DNA of 64,000 nt from Atherix ibis (lineage: Eukaryota; Arthropoda; Insecta; Diptera; Athericidae), in contig OY282606.1 in NCBI GenBank assembly GCA_958298945.1, positions 29,857,740 to 29,921,739 of the forward strand. The letters run 5' to 3'. Below, piece by piece: positions 12,931-24,220 of the stretch (position 1 is the stretch's first letter; the number at the start of each line of letters is the position of its first letter). The notes under the pieces were generated by a model. The model did no database searches, was not told the DNA's origin, and saw only the letters and a program-made list of their open reading frames with translations. A program made the position numbers and the translations under genes.

Positions 12931-13650
12931 TTTCAAGTAGTTGGTTTTTAATTATACACGTAAGTACTAAGTTTATCAAATTTCATAAATAATTTGATTT
13001 ATAAATTAACTTAAAAGCAATTTATTATGTAAAATAAATAAGTTTTTTTGGTCTAATCCAAAAAAAAATAAAATTTAAAATTCAAATAATTGGACAGATT
13101 TTTTCAACCTAAGAAGTTCTTAGTTTAAAATGCGCCTATACTTGTACTTACATTTTTACTCACCGAGTAAGGGTGTCACTAGTTTTGCTTTAGTGTTCAT
13201 TAATATTTTTTTAACGGTACTAATTCTGTTTTATTAGGTTTTTTTTTTTGAATTATTAATAATAACTATCTGCCGAAAATATAATCTATTCCTTTATTTA
13301 TGGTCACGTAATACTACATGATTATATTTGCTATAAATTATTTTTAATTGTTTTTTTTTTTAAATATAAATAATTTATAAATATGTAAATGGCTACTTAA
13401 AAATAATAATACTTAGAACTAATATTGATCGACAATATGATTTTAAAAATATTTACTTTTGTATTTATCTTTTTCCAATTATGTAATCATAAAAAAAAAA
13501 ATTAATTACGTATTGGCTAAAAGCTTCATTTCCAATACATTGATCACAAGAGGATAACAGGCTTGTTTGACTTTTGTTTATTTTTTTTTTTTTTAAATTC
13601 TAGACTTCAAATACTTTTTGTCTATGTATGTACATATGTGTATTTGAGAG
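12931..13650. other. AT-rich spacer including the 3' flank of the secreted-protein gene
   Basis: No coding signal. On the - strand an AATAAA hexamer lies near 13572-13577, about 75 bp past the stop of the neighbouring gene; it is a candidate polyadenylation signal. Confidence 0.45.
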
Positions 13651-16600
13651 TTAGTTGCTTTTTTTGTAACGGCCGTTTTGTGGCGTTATGTAGTAGATAT
13701 TGCTAGGTGGCTGATTTGCTGCTGGATTATATTGAAGAGGCCTATACTCTGGTGGAATATTGCGATTTATTATTTGCTGCGGCTGTATGTATTCACTGTC
13801 AGGATTAATAGGAGGTAATGGAAGTTTATAGTTGACCAGAATGTCACGATTGAGCGATATCGGTTGATATGGGTTCAAAGCAGGAGGTGACAAACGTTGT
13901 GGCAGATTTTGATATTGTTGTCGTCTTTGGACTTGGATGAATTCCGAATCGGGATTGATCGGTCTCCGTGGCGGCTTGTAATTAACATAAGTATCATTTT
14001 CGAGACTAATTGGTAATTGTTGTGGTTGGTATTGATTTATTTGGGCTCGAATTGAGCTGAGATGCTGCGTGAACGAATCATCCCCATTGTATTGAAAGAA
14101 TCGATTATTCTGGCGTCGATTACCAGGTGGTCTTTCGTAATTGTAACCATTAAAGGGCCTTTGGGCTGGATTTATGGGTCGTGAAAAGCTGTTAACGACC
14201 CGTTGGTTATTCTTCTGTATAACAGGTCGATTATTCGCTACCTCCTGGACTAGTTGTTTCTCAATTGAGAACCATGGCTGGGCAATTATTGGCGTTCGTG
14301 GTGATGTATATTGTAGGCCGTGTGCTGGAGGTTTCTGTATATAGTTGGGTGGATAGTGGGTGGAGAAGTTAGGTGGGCTCTCCGTTGTTATTATTATAGG
14401 TTGAAGAAATGCCTTCCCGCCTAATCGTGTTGAATGTGTTGGCTTTGATGTTGTATAGTAAATAGGTTCAGGTGTTGTTGAACCATCCGGTCTGGTGTAT
14501 GTAATTGCCTTGAAACCATTGACATCATTTACCGGTTTGCTGTATTGCACCATCGGTTTGAACGGCTCTTCGTCATATCGAGATGGAGGCTGGAATGCGC
14601 GATTCGGACTTGACGTTGCATCGAATGAATATTCATAAACGGCTTTGGCTTTTGGCGCACGAGGAATTTGATTTTGTTGCAGTTGTTGCGCTTTATAATA
14701 TTGTAGGGTTTCCCGGATCGAGTCAATTTCAGCATCAAAGTTTACTTTCGTCTTGTACTGTTGATCGATACCAAACGGTAAGAAATTCGATATTCCGTTT
14801 GGTTTGATTTCTGGCTGTGGTGTAATGAACAAATAATTGTCGTATGGCCTTGCTGGTAAGTAATTTTTATTCAAACGCTGTGGTGGACTCTGTGGGCGCA
14901 ATCTGGTGATCGTTTGTTTGTATGATGGCTTTACTGTTGTTACGGGTACCTTTGTACGGTGATGTTTCGGTTGATGCGAATATTGTGGAGGTGGTGGCGG
15001 TGATGGGGGTAATGTGGTTACTATTATGGGTGCTGGTGTAGTTAGAATTGTTGAGTAATCATCATATATATTTTGCACATTTGGAGTTTTTCTGGAATCG
15101 AAATATTCGTAATATATTGGATTTCCCTGCGCAATTGAATTTTTCGTTGATGGTATTTTTGGCACAAAAGATATAAAATCTGTAGGAACTGGAGGAGGTG
15201 GCGGGGATAATGTCGTCGTTGTTGTTGTTGTTGTTGGAATTGTTGGATTGTGTTGTTTGTGCACAAAGTATGGTCGACCTCTATCAGGTACAGACGGTTT
15301 CTTATTGATGTAGTAGACTTCTTTGTGTCGTGGTGGTGGAGATGGTGTTGTACTCGTTGTAGGCAATGCAGTTGTAGTTTTTGTAGTTTTAGTGGTGGTA
15401 GTAGTAGTTGTTCTTGGTGTTGTACTCGTTATTATAACGCCAGGCTTATACTCTGTAATTTTTGTTAGAATTTGTCTAAATGGAATATCCTTTCTTGGTG
15501 GTTTCGGATCCGGTTCTTCGAGACGTGCAAATGCATTTGGTGGTGGCGGCAAAATAATTCCGGGTACCAGAGGTCCAGGTGGTACTGGACTGGAATAGTT
15601 ACTTTTGTAGACAAACGAATATGGTGGTGGGTAGTAGAGTGACGGGTCATCTTCGTCAATGTCATCAGTGTCATTAATACCATCTAGCGATCCATTTATA
15701 GGCGGGAATGGGAATGGGGGCCCAAAACCGGTTGGTGGCAATGGTATAGGTGGTTGACCATATTTTAAAAACGGATTAACAACGGTCTCATTGTTAAGGA
15801 GCCAGGGCGAAAAGGGCGGCGGGTAGAAGTAGCCACTTTTACCGTTCGTAGAATTTTTGATCGATCCTGGCCCGGCAAAAATATTTTTCTCGTCGTAACC
15901 ATTATTTTCGGGCGGGAAGTAACCATTTTCGGGGTATAATGGTAGCGATTCATTCTCAAATGGATAGAAGAACGGGAATTTATGATCTCCGATAAACTGT
16001 ATCGGCCCCCCATCTTCAAACTGGACAGGAAAGGGTGGCGGCACTTTCGGATTAGAAGGAATTTTAATTTGTCTACTTGGTGCTTGATAATCATCGATTG
16101 GTTTCCATGGTTCGCTCGAATCTTTACTATTTAAACTACCACCTTTCAGCACAAGCAGATGGTCTTCGGCAAGCCAGATGTCATCTTCGGTCAGTCCACC
16201 GAGATTTTTTGAATTATCACCAGGAACTTCTTTGTTCGATAAATAGCTTATAACACCTGGTCGTTTTGGTCGATCTTGAAATAGTTCCTTTTCGATCAGA
16301 CCATACTTGCCTTCTGCTACTTGATCAGATAGAGTTTTTTTACCTTCCTCTTTTTTCTTTGATTTATCTTCCTGGCCAGCACCTGCACTCGATCTTAAAA
16401 TTCCATTATCCCAGTTATCTAAATCCTTAGGATCTTCTAGGAATGCTGCATCATTGTAGCCGTCATCATCGTCAGCCGGTGTAAGCTCAACTTTCTTAAG
16501 TATGATTGTATTATTTCTTGTAGATCGTCCAGGATTTCGAGCTGGAGAAGGTTTCCGTCGGAAGTAAAGTCTTGATAATTGTGCTGTCGAACTATTATTT

Positions 16601-17053
16601 TTATCAAGCGAATGTTGCTGTAAGTGTCCAGCGACAATTCGTTGAATTGTTCGTGGCCTGGAATTAAAAAAATCAAATGAAAGTAAAGGAAAATTAAAAA
16701 ATAAATCGAAACTTTGAATAGGGTGATGGAAATTATATAAATTTTGTGATAAAATTAAAGAAAGTTAGATTTGATTTGAATAAGTTTTTAACTGACACCA
16801 TTAGTTCCGAATTTTGGTAATTGTTTTTCTTTTTTTAATGTAAGGAAACAAAAAAAAACTTTGTAAGTGTAAATATGATTTTATAGATTGGCAGCACATC
16901 AACCACTCACGTTTTAGATGAACTCGTGCTATTGAATCTTTGATGTGCCATTGTTGGTGCCGATAGAGATGCTGATGGCCGTAAAGCTTCAATTTGTTGG
17001 TTTAAAGCGGCCAAAGTGAAAACGACAACCAAGTGCAAGGTAAACGACTTCAT
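13651..17053 (-). CDS. Secreted Pro/Thr/Tyr/Gln-rich cysteine-free protein
   Basis: Two coding exons, 17053-16911 and 16657-13651, join in phase (AC|G) through a GTGAGT donor and TTCCAG acceptor to give 1,049 residues. The start is the ATG at 17053, directly after a strong acceptor (ctttcag), so a 5' UTR exon lies upstream. Residues 1-23 form a signal peptide (MKSFTLHLVVVFTLAALNQQ then IEA). Then come a basic region with RR (about 75-85), an Asp/Glu patch (DDDDGYND), a KSKKKEEGKK patch, long Pro/Gly/Phe/Tyr-rich stretches (217-445), a mucin-like Thr run (about 448-490) and more PPP clusters. The C-terminal Asn/Gln/Pro/Tyr-rich tail has two near repeats sharing NYK.P...PINPDSE(F/Y)IQ. I find no cysteine in it. 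It is likely extracellular matrix, cuticle or mucin-like. No family recognised, so no symbol is given. Confidence 0.85.
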
Positions 17054-18009
17054 CTGAAAGAAAAAAAAACGTTTAATATGAAAATCATAAGGCAGTTTTA
17101 TAAAGATTGGTATTTTCCAAATTGCTATTTAAATTTGCAAAATTACTTATTGATTGAACTATTTCAATTTTTTTAAACAAATATTTTGGCATATCTTCTT
17201 TCGAACAAGTTTTTATTGTTATTAATCTTGTTTTTTTTTTGAATGAAAAGGCTATGATATAGTATTAATAATTTTTTTAATATTAAAAATATATTTTTCT
17301 ATTAAGAAAGTAAATATTTATAATGACGTGATCAGAAAATCTTAGGAACGGAAATATTTTCAAAATTCACTCATGGTGTTAAATTACCACCATTGTGTAG
17401 CGTTATGAACATGAGGTCATTCGGTGACACATGTGGGTCGGCATCGCCAGCTTCTATAATGAAAATGGTAGATTGTAAGTAAGAGGGAGCAATTATAAGT
17501 GGTTAAATTTTGTGGGTCATATAAGATTGTTTTCGGAAATTAAAGAGAGAATTTTGAAAAAGAGGAGCTCCGCAGTAGAAGAAGTACTATACAAAAAAAA
17601 TTCTAAATTAATTCAAATTCATTTAGGATATGGGTTGAACGCCATAGGAATGGCGTGAGGGCCAAGATTGGTTACGAAAGAGGAAACCATAGGTAAGTGT
17701 TGTTTACCCAATATAAATTTGGAGAAGTGTCCTTGCCCAGAATTTTGGAGTGGTTGTTGACTAGACTGATTTGCAGTCAATTTGCCTACCTACACATTGC
17801 CAAAAATTTTAAATGCTATTTAGTCATTAGATCAGGTAAGTTCGGAATCATAGTGAGCACAGTATGGTAAGAATCCCCCTCTGCCAGCTGAGCAACTCGC
17901 TTAGTACCGAGGATACCAGCATGACCTAGATTTTAATGATTTTCATTTATAGTTTAAATCAAATCAATTTCAATATACAATATTATTTTTTATTTAATTA
18001 GATATGAAA
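17054..18009. other. 5' flank of the secreted-protein gene and spacer
   Basis: The acceptor just upstream of the ATG shows that transcription starts further up, but no first exon or core promoter could be fixed. Around 17340-17930 base composition is less AT-rich, without an ORF. Nothing else recognised. Confidence 0.4.
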
Positions 18010-18740
18010 GTAACGAGACATATTTTTTATTCTGTAATAATTTTATTTTATTTTCATACATTCATGCTGTATTTTTTTCAAAGGGCAGGCATTGTTTTTA
18101 CTCTTCGTAGCAGAAAGCTTTGACTGAAATCGTCTTCAGCTCCTCGGTTACACTCCTTTGGATGTTATCAATTTTATAAAAACCTGACATTATCAACATG
18201 CTGTTCTTCCAAATCTTTTTTAATCTAGTGGGTGGGAAAAACGAATCCAATATTTGGAGGTATGGCATGATTGGAGAAAAACTCGTTGATAGAGATGGCC
18301 GCGCGATAGGGGACGTTGTCATCGTAGAGAATTCAAGTGTCTGTCATGTCTGATATGACGCGAAGAACTTTTATTTTATTATCATGGTGAAGAATCCAAC
18401 TGCTGCCATGTCTGATCTGACGCAAGGAACTTTTATTCTGAGTCTTTCAAAGACTACTCATCACTTTAAATGTTAATTTATGTTATGACTTCACAAGAGG
18501 TTTCGGTATTGAAGGCATATGTTCTTAATAAGGAATAGTCCTCATAGGCTCCCATTGTAAGTTTTCATAGTTTGAACTCACGGATTTACCAAGCTCGAGA
18601 CAAATTTTGTTAGCCCATCGTTGTTTAAACCCAAATGGACTTATTGACTCGAAAACACAATTTCATTTATCACGCTTAATAGGTGTCCCATAGTTACCGC
18701 AAAAAGTTGAAATTTTTACTGCACGTCTAAGAGGACGTTG
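18010..18740 (-). mobile_element. M5 mariner relic
   Basis: Shares with the relics near 24040 and 41600 the 3' end phrase TAATAATTTTATTTTATTTTCATAC, and with others the complement of the 5' leader (AAATGGACTTATTGACTC, about 18630). A 74-codon open remnant (18322-18098) looks like the C-terminal part of a transposase. Decayed and internally duplicated (CATGTCTGAT..GACGC near 18345 and 18408). Confidence 0.55.
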
Positions 18741-20590
18741 TCATATCACTTTTTGTGAAGGGGAAGTCCGCAGCATTGCCAAAACACTCTTAATTTTACT
18801 TTTACAATAAGAAAATTTATTCGGTTGATTATTATTTTAACATGCACAAATCGAGTAGAAATATAGTCAAAAAGTTAATAAGTGTGCACAGTGTAACAAG
18901 TTTCAAAGAAGTTGTACATAAAAAAAGATATATTTATGCTTATTTTTGTCATAGATACGTAAATTATTGGTATTTAAGAATATAAAAACCATAATAGCCG
19001 AAGATAAAAGAGGTCCAGAGCTCTATATAGAATTTAATGAAAAGGCATTTAAAATAAGACCAAACTATGCATTTTTCTACTCGGACACTTTTTTGCTAAC
19101 GAAGCAATCGAAGCTGGTCACCTTATAGGTAGGCAAAACAAATCCATTATTTGGAGATATGGCATGGCGCCTTATAAGAGTCTTGGTTTCGAAACATCTC
19201 AAGTATTCAAAAATCAGCAACGTGTGTCTACAAGACAGTAGTAGCACGCGGCATGTCACTCTTTTGTAAATTATTTCCATACTCATGCCAGACGATTTCG
19301 ATCATACAGAAGATTAGATAAATCCGATATTGTCTACATATATTCTGTTACAATTTTCTGTATCAGAATACTAAACGTTTCTATTGAAAACAAAAAAAAA
19401 ACAATTACTTTATAATAAATTTTAATTAAATAAATCCATTTGATTAGCATTATAATGGAGAACCACCCATATTTATAGGATTATATACTTCATTAACCAA
19501 TACTAAATATTTGGAATAATATATAATTTATTTTGCAATTTAATTATGCAAAAAACGATCTGTCCAATTAGCAAATACAATATAATGAAGTATCAATTAT
19601 GCCACAAATTGGCTATTGAAATAACTTTGGATATATTTTATAAATGGAGGCTACTCCTTTGAGCAGATTTGTTAAAGATATATACTAACATAGATACCCT
19701 CAACTAAGTAGCATGAATAAATTAGATTTCACTTAAAATACAAAATTTACGAAATATGAATTTTTTCAGAAAAAATTTTTCTAACAATTTTTCTGAGTGC
19801 AAAATTGCATACTTCCAAATACAAATGCAAAAAAAAACTCATTTAATTATGTTGAAGATATTCATTTTTATTATTCAATTAATAAGGCAGGCAAAAGTGT
19901 AAGTAAGAAGAGCCGTCTGGAATTTAATAACTAACAAATATTCCTTATTAATGTTGAAAAATTGGTACTAAAGAAAAAAAATTCCATTTAATTAATACGC
20001 TCCGATAGGCCTTTACTAACCTAGTATAGATATAAAAATTTTATGATTACCCATAAAAGTATTAATGCAATCTCTTAAGTAATCTTTAAAATGATACCAA
20101 CTTATTGGGGCAGTTTACTGAAATTTTTATGCTTTTACCACAGGTAACTTATATGAACAGTTCCTCTCCCTTTAGCTGGTAAAAATTATGATCAGTCTAG
20201 TAAATAAAGGTGTTATAATTGTGCTAAGAGCACGTAATATGTGAAAGTGATTCAATTTTGAAATCATGCACCCGGAATTTTTTAATGCATTCTATAAAAA
20301 TTACACTAAGTAATATGTAAGTTAATTTTTAATAAATTTATGTAATTTTTTCAACAACAAAAAAAAATATTTCATTTGATAATTATCTTTTTCTTAAGTC
20401 ATAAAATCAGTTCCGAATTTTAAATCTTCTTCTGCACATTGTATAACATATACCTTAGATAAGATTTTACTAATGTACGATGAGTGTTTTTAATTGAAAA
20501 TAAAGGGTTATCCATATTGTATTTATCTATTATATATATGTACATATATATATATATATATATATTGTTCAAGTGACATTTATTTAGTTT
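18741..20590. other. AT-rich spacer with a possible further M5 scrap
   Basis: 19077-19286 on the - strand resembles the transposase remnant at 18098-18322 (ISPNNGFVLPTYKVTSFDCF) but is too short to place. A (TA)n tract lies near 20530-20566. Otherwise nothing recognised. Confidence 0.35.
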
Positions 20591-20952
20591 AAACTTTGCC
20601 ATTTTATTTTATAGATTGTTTGACGTAGCCACATTTAGCCCTTTAAGGTGAGATTATGGCTCTGAATATGATGCTCATTTTTCGCTTGGTGGATACGATA
20701 ATAAGCAAAATACAAGTGACGATTGAATAGCCATTGTATCTACGAATAGTGACTGTCCCGTGTGCGTTTGGGTATAAAGGAGTTTTAGGTTGAAAATGAA
20801 GAAGGAGAGATTTCTACCGTCAAGTCTGAGCGCTATGACCGTATAAATTTTGGTCTAAAATACGAGATTTTAATTTGGCCAATAAGTGAATTTAACAAGA
20901 TGGCGCCACAAGCCACACAACATGACAAATTTTGAATTTATTGGCATGTAAT

Positions 20953-21041
20953 TTCGATGGTTGGTGTTGTCAATTAGCTTACAAGATTGTGCCATTTGGA
21001 CTGTTCGATGGTTGGTGTTGTCAATTAGCTTACAAGATTGT
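20953..21041. repeat. Tandem duplication inside the DD41D relic
   Basis: A 38-bp unit starting TTCGATGGTTGGTGTTGTC occurs at 20953-20990 and 21004-21041 (period 51 bp) with no mismatch. It covers the segment that encodes the approach to the third catalytic residue. Confidence 0.9.
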
Positions 21042-21057
21042 TGGACTGTTTATTCTA

Positions 21058-22605
21058 TTGGGTTGTCCGGAAAGTAATTTCGTTGTTTCGGAACAGAGGA
21101 CTAATTGTATGTTTTCACAACCAACTTCACACTTAAGACGCATAATCAAATGTAATTTGACAGCTGACATAGCAAGATTTGCTTGTAAAAAAATTCGATT
21201 GATTCTGCACAATAGTTTTTGGTTGATATCCTTTTAAATATGGAAAGTGAAAAACAGCATTTTCAGCATATTTTCCTTTTTTACTATAGAAAAGATAAAA
21301 ACATTTTCAAGCAAGAAAAAAATTATCCGATGTGTATGGAGAAGATGTGTCAATTGAGTGCCAGTGCCAAAAATGGTTTGCAAAATTTCGATCCGGCAAT
21401 TTTGATCTCGAAGATGCAGCACGTTCTGGAAGGCCAGTTGAAGCTGATGAAGACACAATAAAGGCATTAGTTGATGGAAACTGGCGAATAACAACTCGTG
21501 AGATCGCTGAGAGATTAAATTTATCGAATTCGACCGTTCATGATCATTTGAAACGGTTAGGTTTAATCTCAAAGCTCGACATATGGGTTCCTCATCTTCT
21601 TACGAAAAAAAAATTGTGCTGTCACATTGACGTTTGTGATTTGCTTCTCAAACGCCAAGGAAATGATCCATTTTTGAAGCGTATCATCACTGGGGACGGG
21701 AAATGGGTTATCTACAACAATGTTAAGCGCAAAAGATCCTGGAGAAAAAAAGATGAACCAGCTCAAAGCACTTCGAAAGCCAATATTCATCAAAAAAAGG
21801 TTATGCTATCTGTTTAGTAGGATTTCAAAGGAATCGTTTATTTTGAGCTTCTACCGAGCAACACAACGATCAGTTCTGAAGTGTACTGTCATTAGTTGGA
21901 CAAATTGAATGATTCACTTACAGAAAAAAGGCTGGAATTGGTCAATAGGAAAGGTATAGTGTTCCAACAGGATAATGCGAAACCACATACAAGTTTGACC
22001 ACTCGGCAAAAGCTTTTAGAGCTTGAATGGGATATACGGCCACAACCACCATACTCTCCAGACCTAGCACCTTCCGATTATCATTTGTTCCGGTCTGTAC
22101 AAAATTGTTTAGATTTTGTACAGACCGGAACAAATGATAATTGGAAGGTGCTAGGTCTGAAGAGTATTTTTTTCGGCATATTTTACTTTTTTACTATAAA
22201 AGATAAAAATGCTGTTCAAGCAAGAAAAAAATTATCCGATGTGTATGGAGAAGATGTGTTAAGTGAGCGCCAGTGCCAAAATTGGTTTGCATAATTTCGA
22301 TCCGGCAATTTTGATCTCGAGGATGCACCACGTAGCACCTTCCGATTATCATTTGTTGCGGTCTCTACAAAATTTTTTAGACGGTAAAACGTTTAATTCA
22401 AGGAGGTCAAAAATCACTTGGATCAGTTTTTTGCCAGCAAAGAACAAAAATTTTATGAGCGTGGAATCATGCTACTGCCAGAAAGATGGCAAAGGGTATT
22501 GGATCAGACTGGACAATATTTAATTGAATAAAATATTAATTCACTATAAGAAAATCGTCTGTCTTTTTTATAATAAAAAACGAAATTACTTCCCAGACAA
22601 CCCAA
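21058..22605 (+). mobile_element. M1 mariner, rearranged copy 1
   Basis: Ends TTGGGTTGTCCGGAAAG and its inverse, flanked by TA at both sides (21056-21057, 22606-22607). Transposase pieces on +: N-terminal HTH (HFQHIFLFYYRKDKN), GRPVEADEDTIKALVDGNWR, ITGDGKWVIYNN (GDE changed to GDG), FQQDNAKPHTS and PPYSPDLAPSD, the last two spaced for DD34D. Frameshifts separate 21332-21817 from 21896-22294. After a palindrome at 22053-22165 the element restarts with its own N-terminal region (22168-22325) before the C-terminal end. Confidence 0.9.
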
Positions 22606-22810
22606 TAGAACTGTGCGAAAAAGCCATCAAAGATACGACTAAGAATTGAGTCCTGTAGGAATTCTATTCATCCTATTTATTTAAATAATCCTATATTTTA
22701 TATAATGGCAAGATTTATGCAATATATTGTAGTAAAATAAAAATTTAATTAAAATTTGAACTAAAATGTGTTTTATTTAATTTTACTTTCCAAAGCGCAA
22801 ATTGGATAGA

Positions 22811-23739
22811 CATTTCCTCACGCTTGGTGTTGATAAAATTTTGTAACATAATTTAAAATGGTAATTATATTCATCAGATATGAATACATAGTTTTAATAT
22901 TTTCCACATTAAAACTTTAAACGTAATAGATTTCAGATAAGAAATGCACATTCATTGAATTAAATAAATTATTAATTTGAATAAGCCAAATCCTACTAAT
23001 TATTCAATTTAACCATCTAATTAAATAGACTTGCAATTAGCAAAGATAATTAATAGACATATATATATTTATAGATGTTATCTAATTAAATTTATTTTAA
23101 ACATTTTTTTTATGCAATATAAAACAATTAGAACATATAGTAAATAGAATATTGCGAATATATCTGAAGACGATTGCAGAATTTCTTGTTAAATATTCTA
23201 TTTAGTTAATATTCAGTAATTATGCAAAATTACCAACTATATAATTTTAATTATTTCTATTGTATTTAATTTGTAAAATTTTCAATTCGATTAATTTTCG
23301 TACTTGAAATGCTACGAGTATGTCGAGGATAATTTAATATGCAATTTTTCAATGTTAATGCAATCAAGTGCAACGTTTATGGATCAACAATTAATAAACG
23401 ATGTTCAAATGCACTAAATGAAAATAAATTGAATATGTTCGTATCCAAAAGAACTAAATAAATTTTTGTATAATTAGCGTTCTAATTAAACGTCAATGTT
23501 CTTAAAACATTAATTAAAAAAATATCATATTTTCATAATGAATGGAGGCATGTATATTGATTATTTATAATATTTTTAAGGTTATATTTTTAATTTATTA
23601 CATAAGCTTTTAATAATGAATTCTAAAAAAAAACTATTATGTTTGGCCAGAAAAGGAATGTGACTGTTTTTTGTTGTTGTAGCGATTTAAATTTTTTGTA
23701 AAATGTTACAGATTAATAGGAGAACAAAACGAATCCCTT
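22811..23739. other. AT-rich spacer
   Basis: No ORFs, repeats or recognised signals. Confidence 0.5.
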
Positions 23740-24193
23740 TTTTCGACCAAAACTCGATGATGAAGATCAGCCCGAGGACTTCTTGTTAAAAAAACTTAGT
23801 TGACCGTTTATTTTGGATGGTTTAAATTTGGTTTCAAATTTTCATCAGTTTTTGATGTTAAAGGCCTCCTTAAGCAAGATTCGTCTTCTGAGCTCTCCAA
23901 AAATATTTTTTTTTGGTATAGAAAAATTTGTGCTTTTCCTAAGGAATCACCATATTTCTTAAGCCCATATGGACTTAGGTACTTGCTTTATCACGCTTTA
24001 TAGGATCGAGTAATTGCCGGATAAATTTTATACTGTACGTCTTGAATAGACTAATTTTTTACTCTGTAATAATTTTATTTTATTTTCATACATCAAAATC
24101 GTCCCCTTTAAATTAGTCCAATTAACCAAACTCAACATAAATTTTGCTTTAGCTAATATGAACTTACAAACTCGAAAACACAACTTTCACTTG
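23740..24193 (-). mobile_element. M5 mariner relic, left piece
   Basis: Contains the 3' end phrase around 24052-24095 and the complement of the 5' leader (ATGAACTTACAAACTCG) at about 24155. It continues at 27531-27652 after the DD41D insertion. A second leader-like scrap at 23960-24000 (CATATGGACTTAGG) suggests two overlapping copies. Confidence 0.6.
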
Positions 24194-24220
24194 TATAGGG
24201 TTTTCTAATAAGAGTGATAT

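Larger units (their letters stand above)
20600..22810 (+). mobile_element. DD41D mariner relic split by an M1 mariner
   Basis: Transposase scraps on the + strand appear in order: DAHFSLGGYDNKQN (first catalytic Asp region, about 20667-20712), QDGATSHT (second Asp, about 20900), a duplicated VVN.LTRL segment (20953-21041), then after the inserted M1 copy the LCEKAIKD helix (about 22611). The family 3' end (TTTACTTTCCAAAGCGCAAA, then TTGGATAG) finishes at about 22808. Stops and deletions throughout. Confidence 0.7.

Noticed and set aside
15042..15598. ORFs on both strands within the Thr-rich region (Val/Gly- and Gln-rich translations)
   Set aside because: They are shadows of ACA/ACT repeats of the secreted-protein gene in other frames.
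21219..22523. Several separate small genes
   Set aside because: All are frames of one broken M1 mariner bounded by its terminal repeats.
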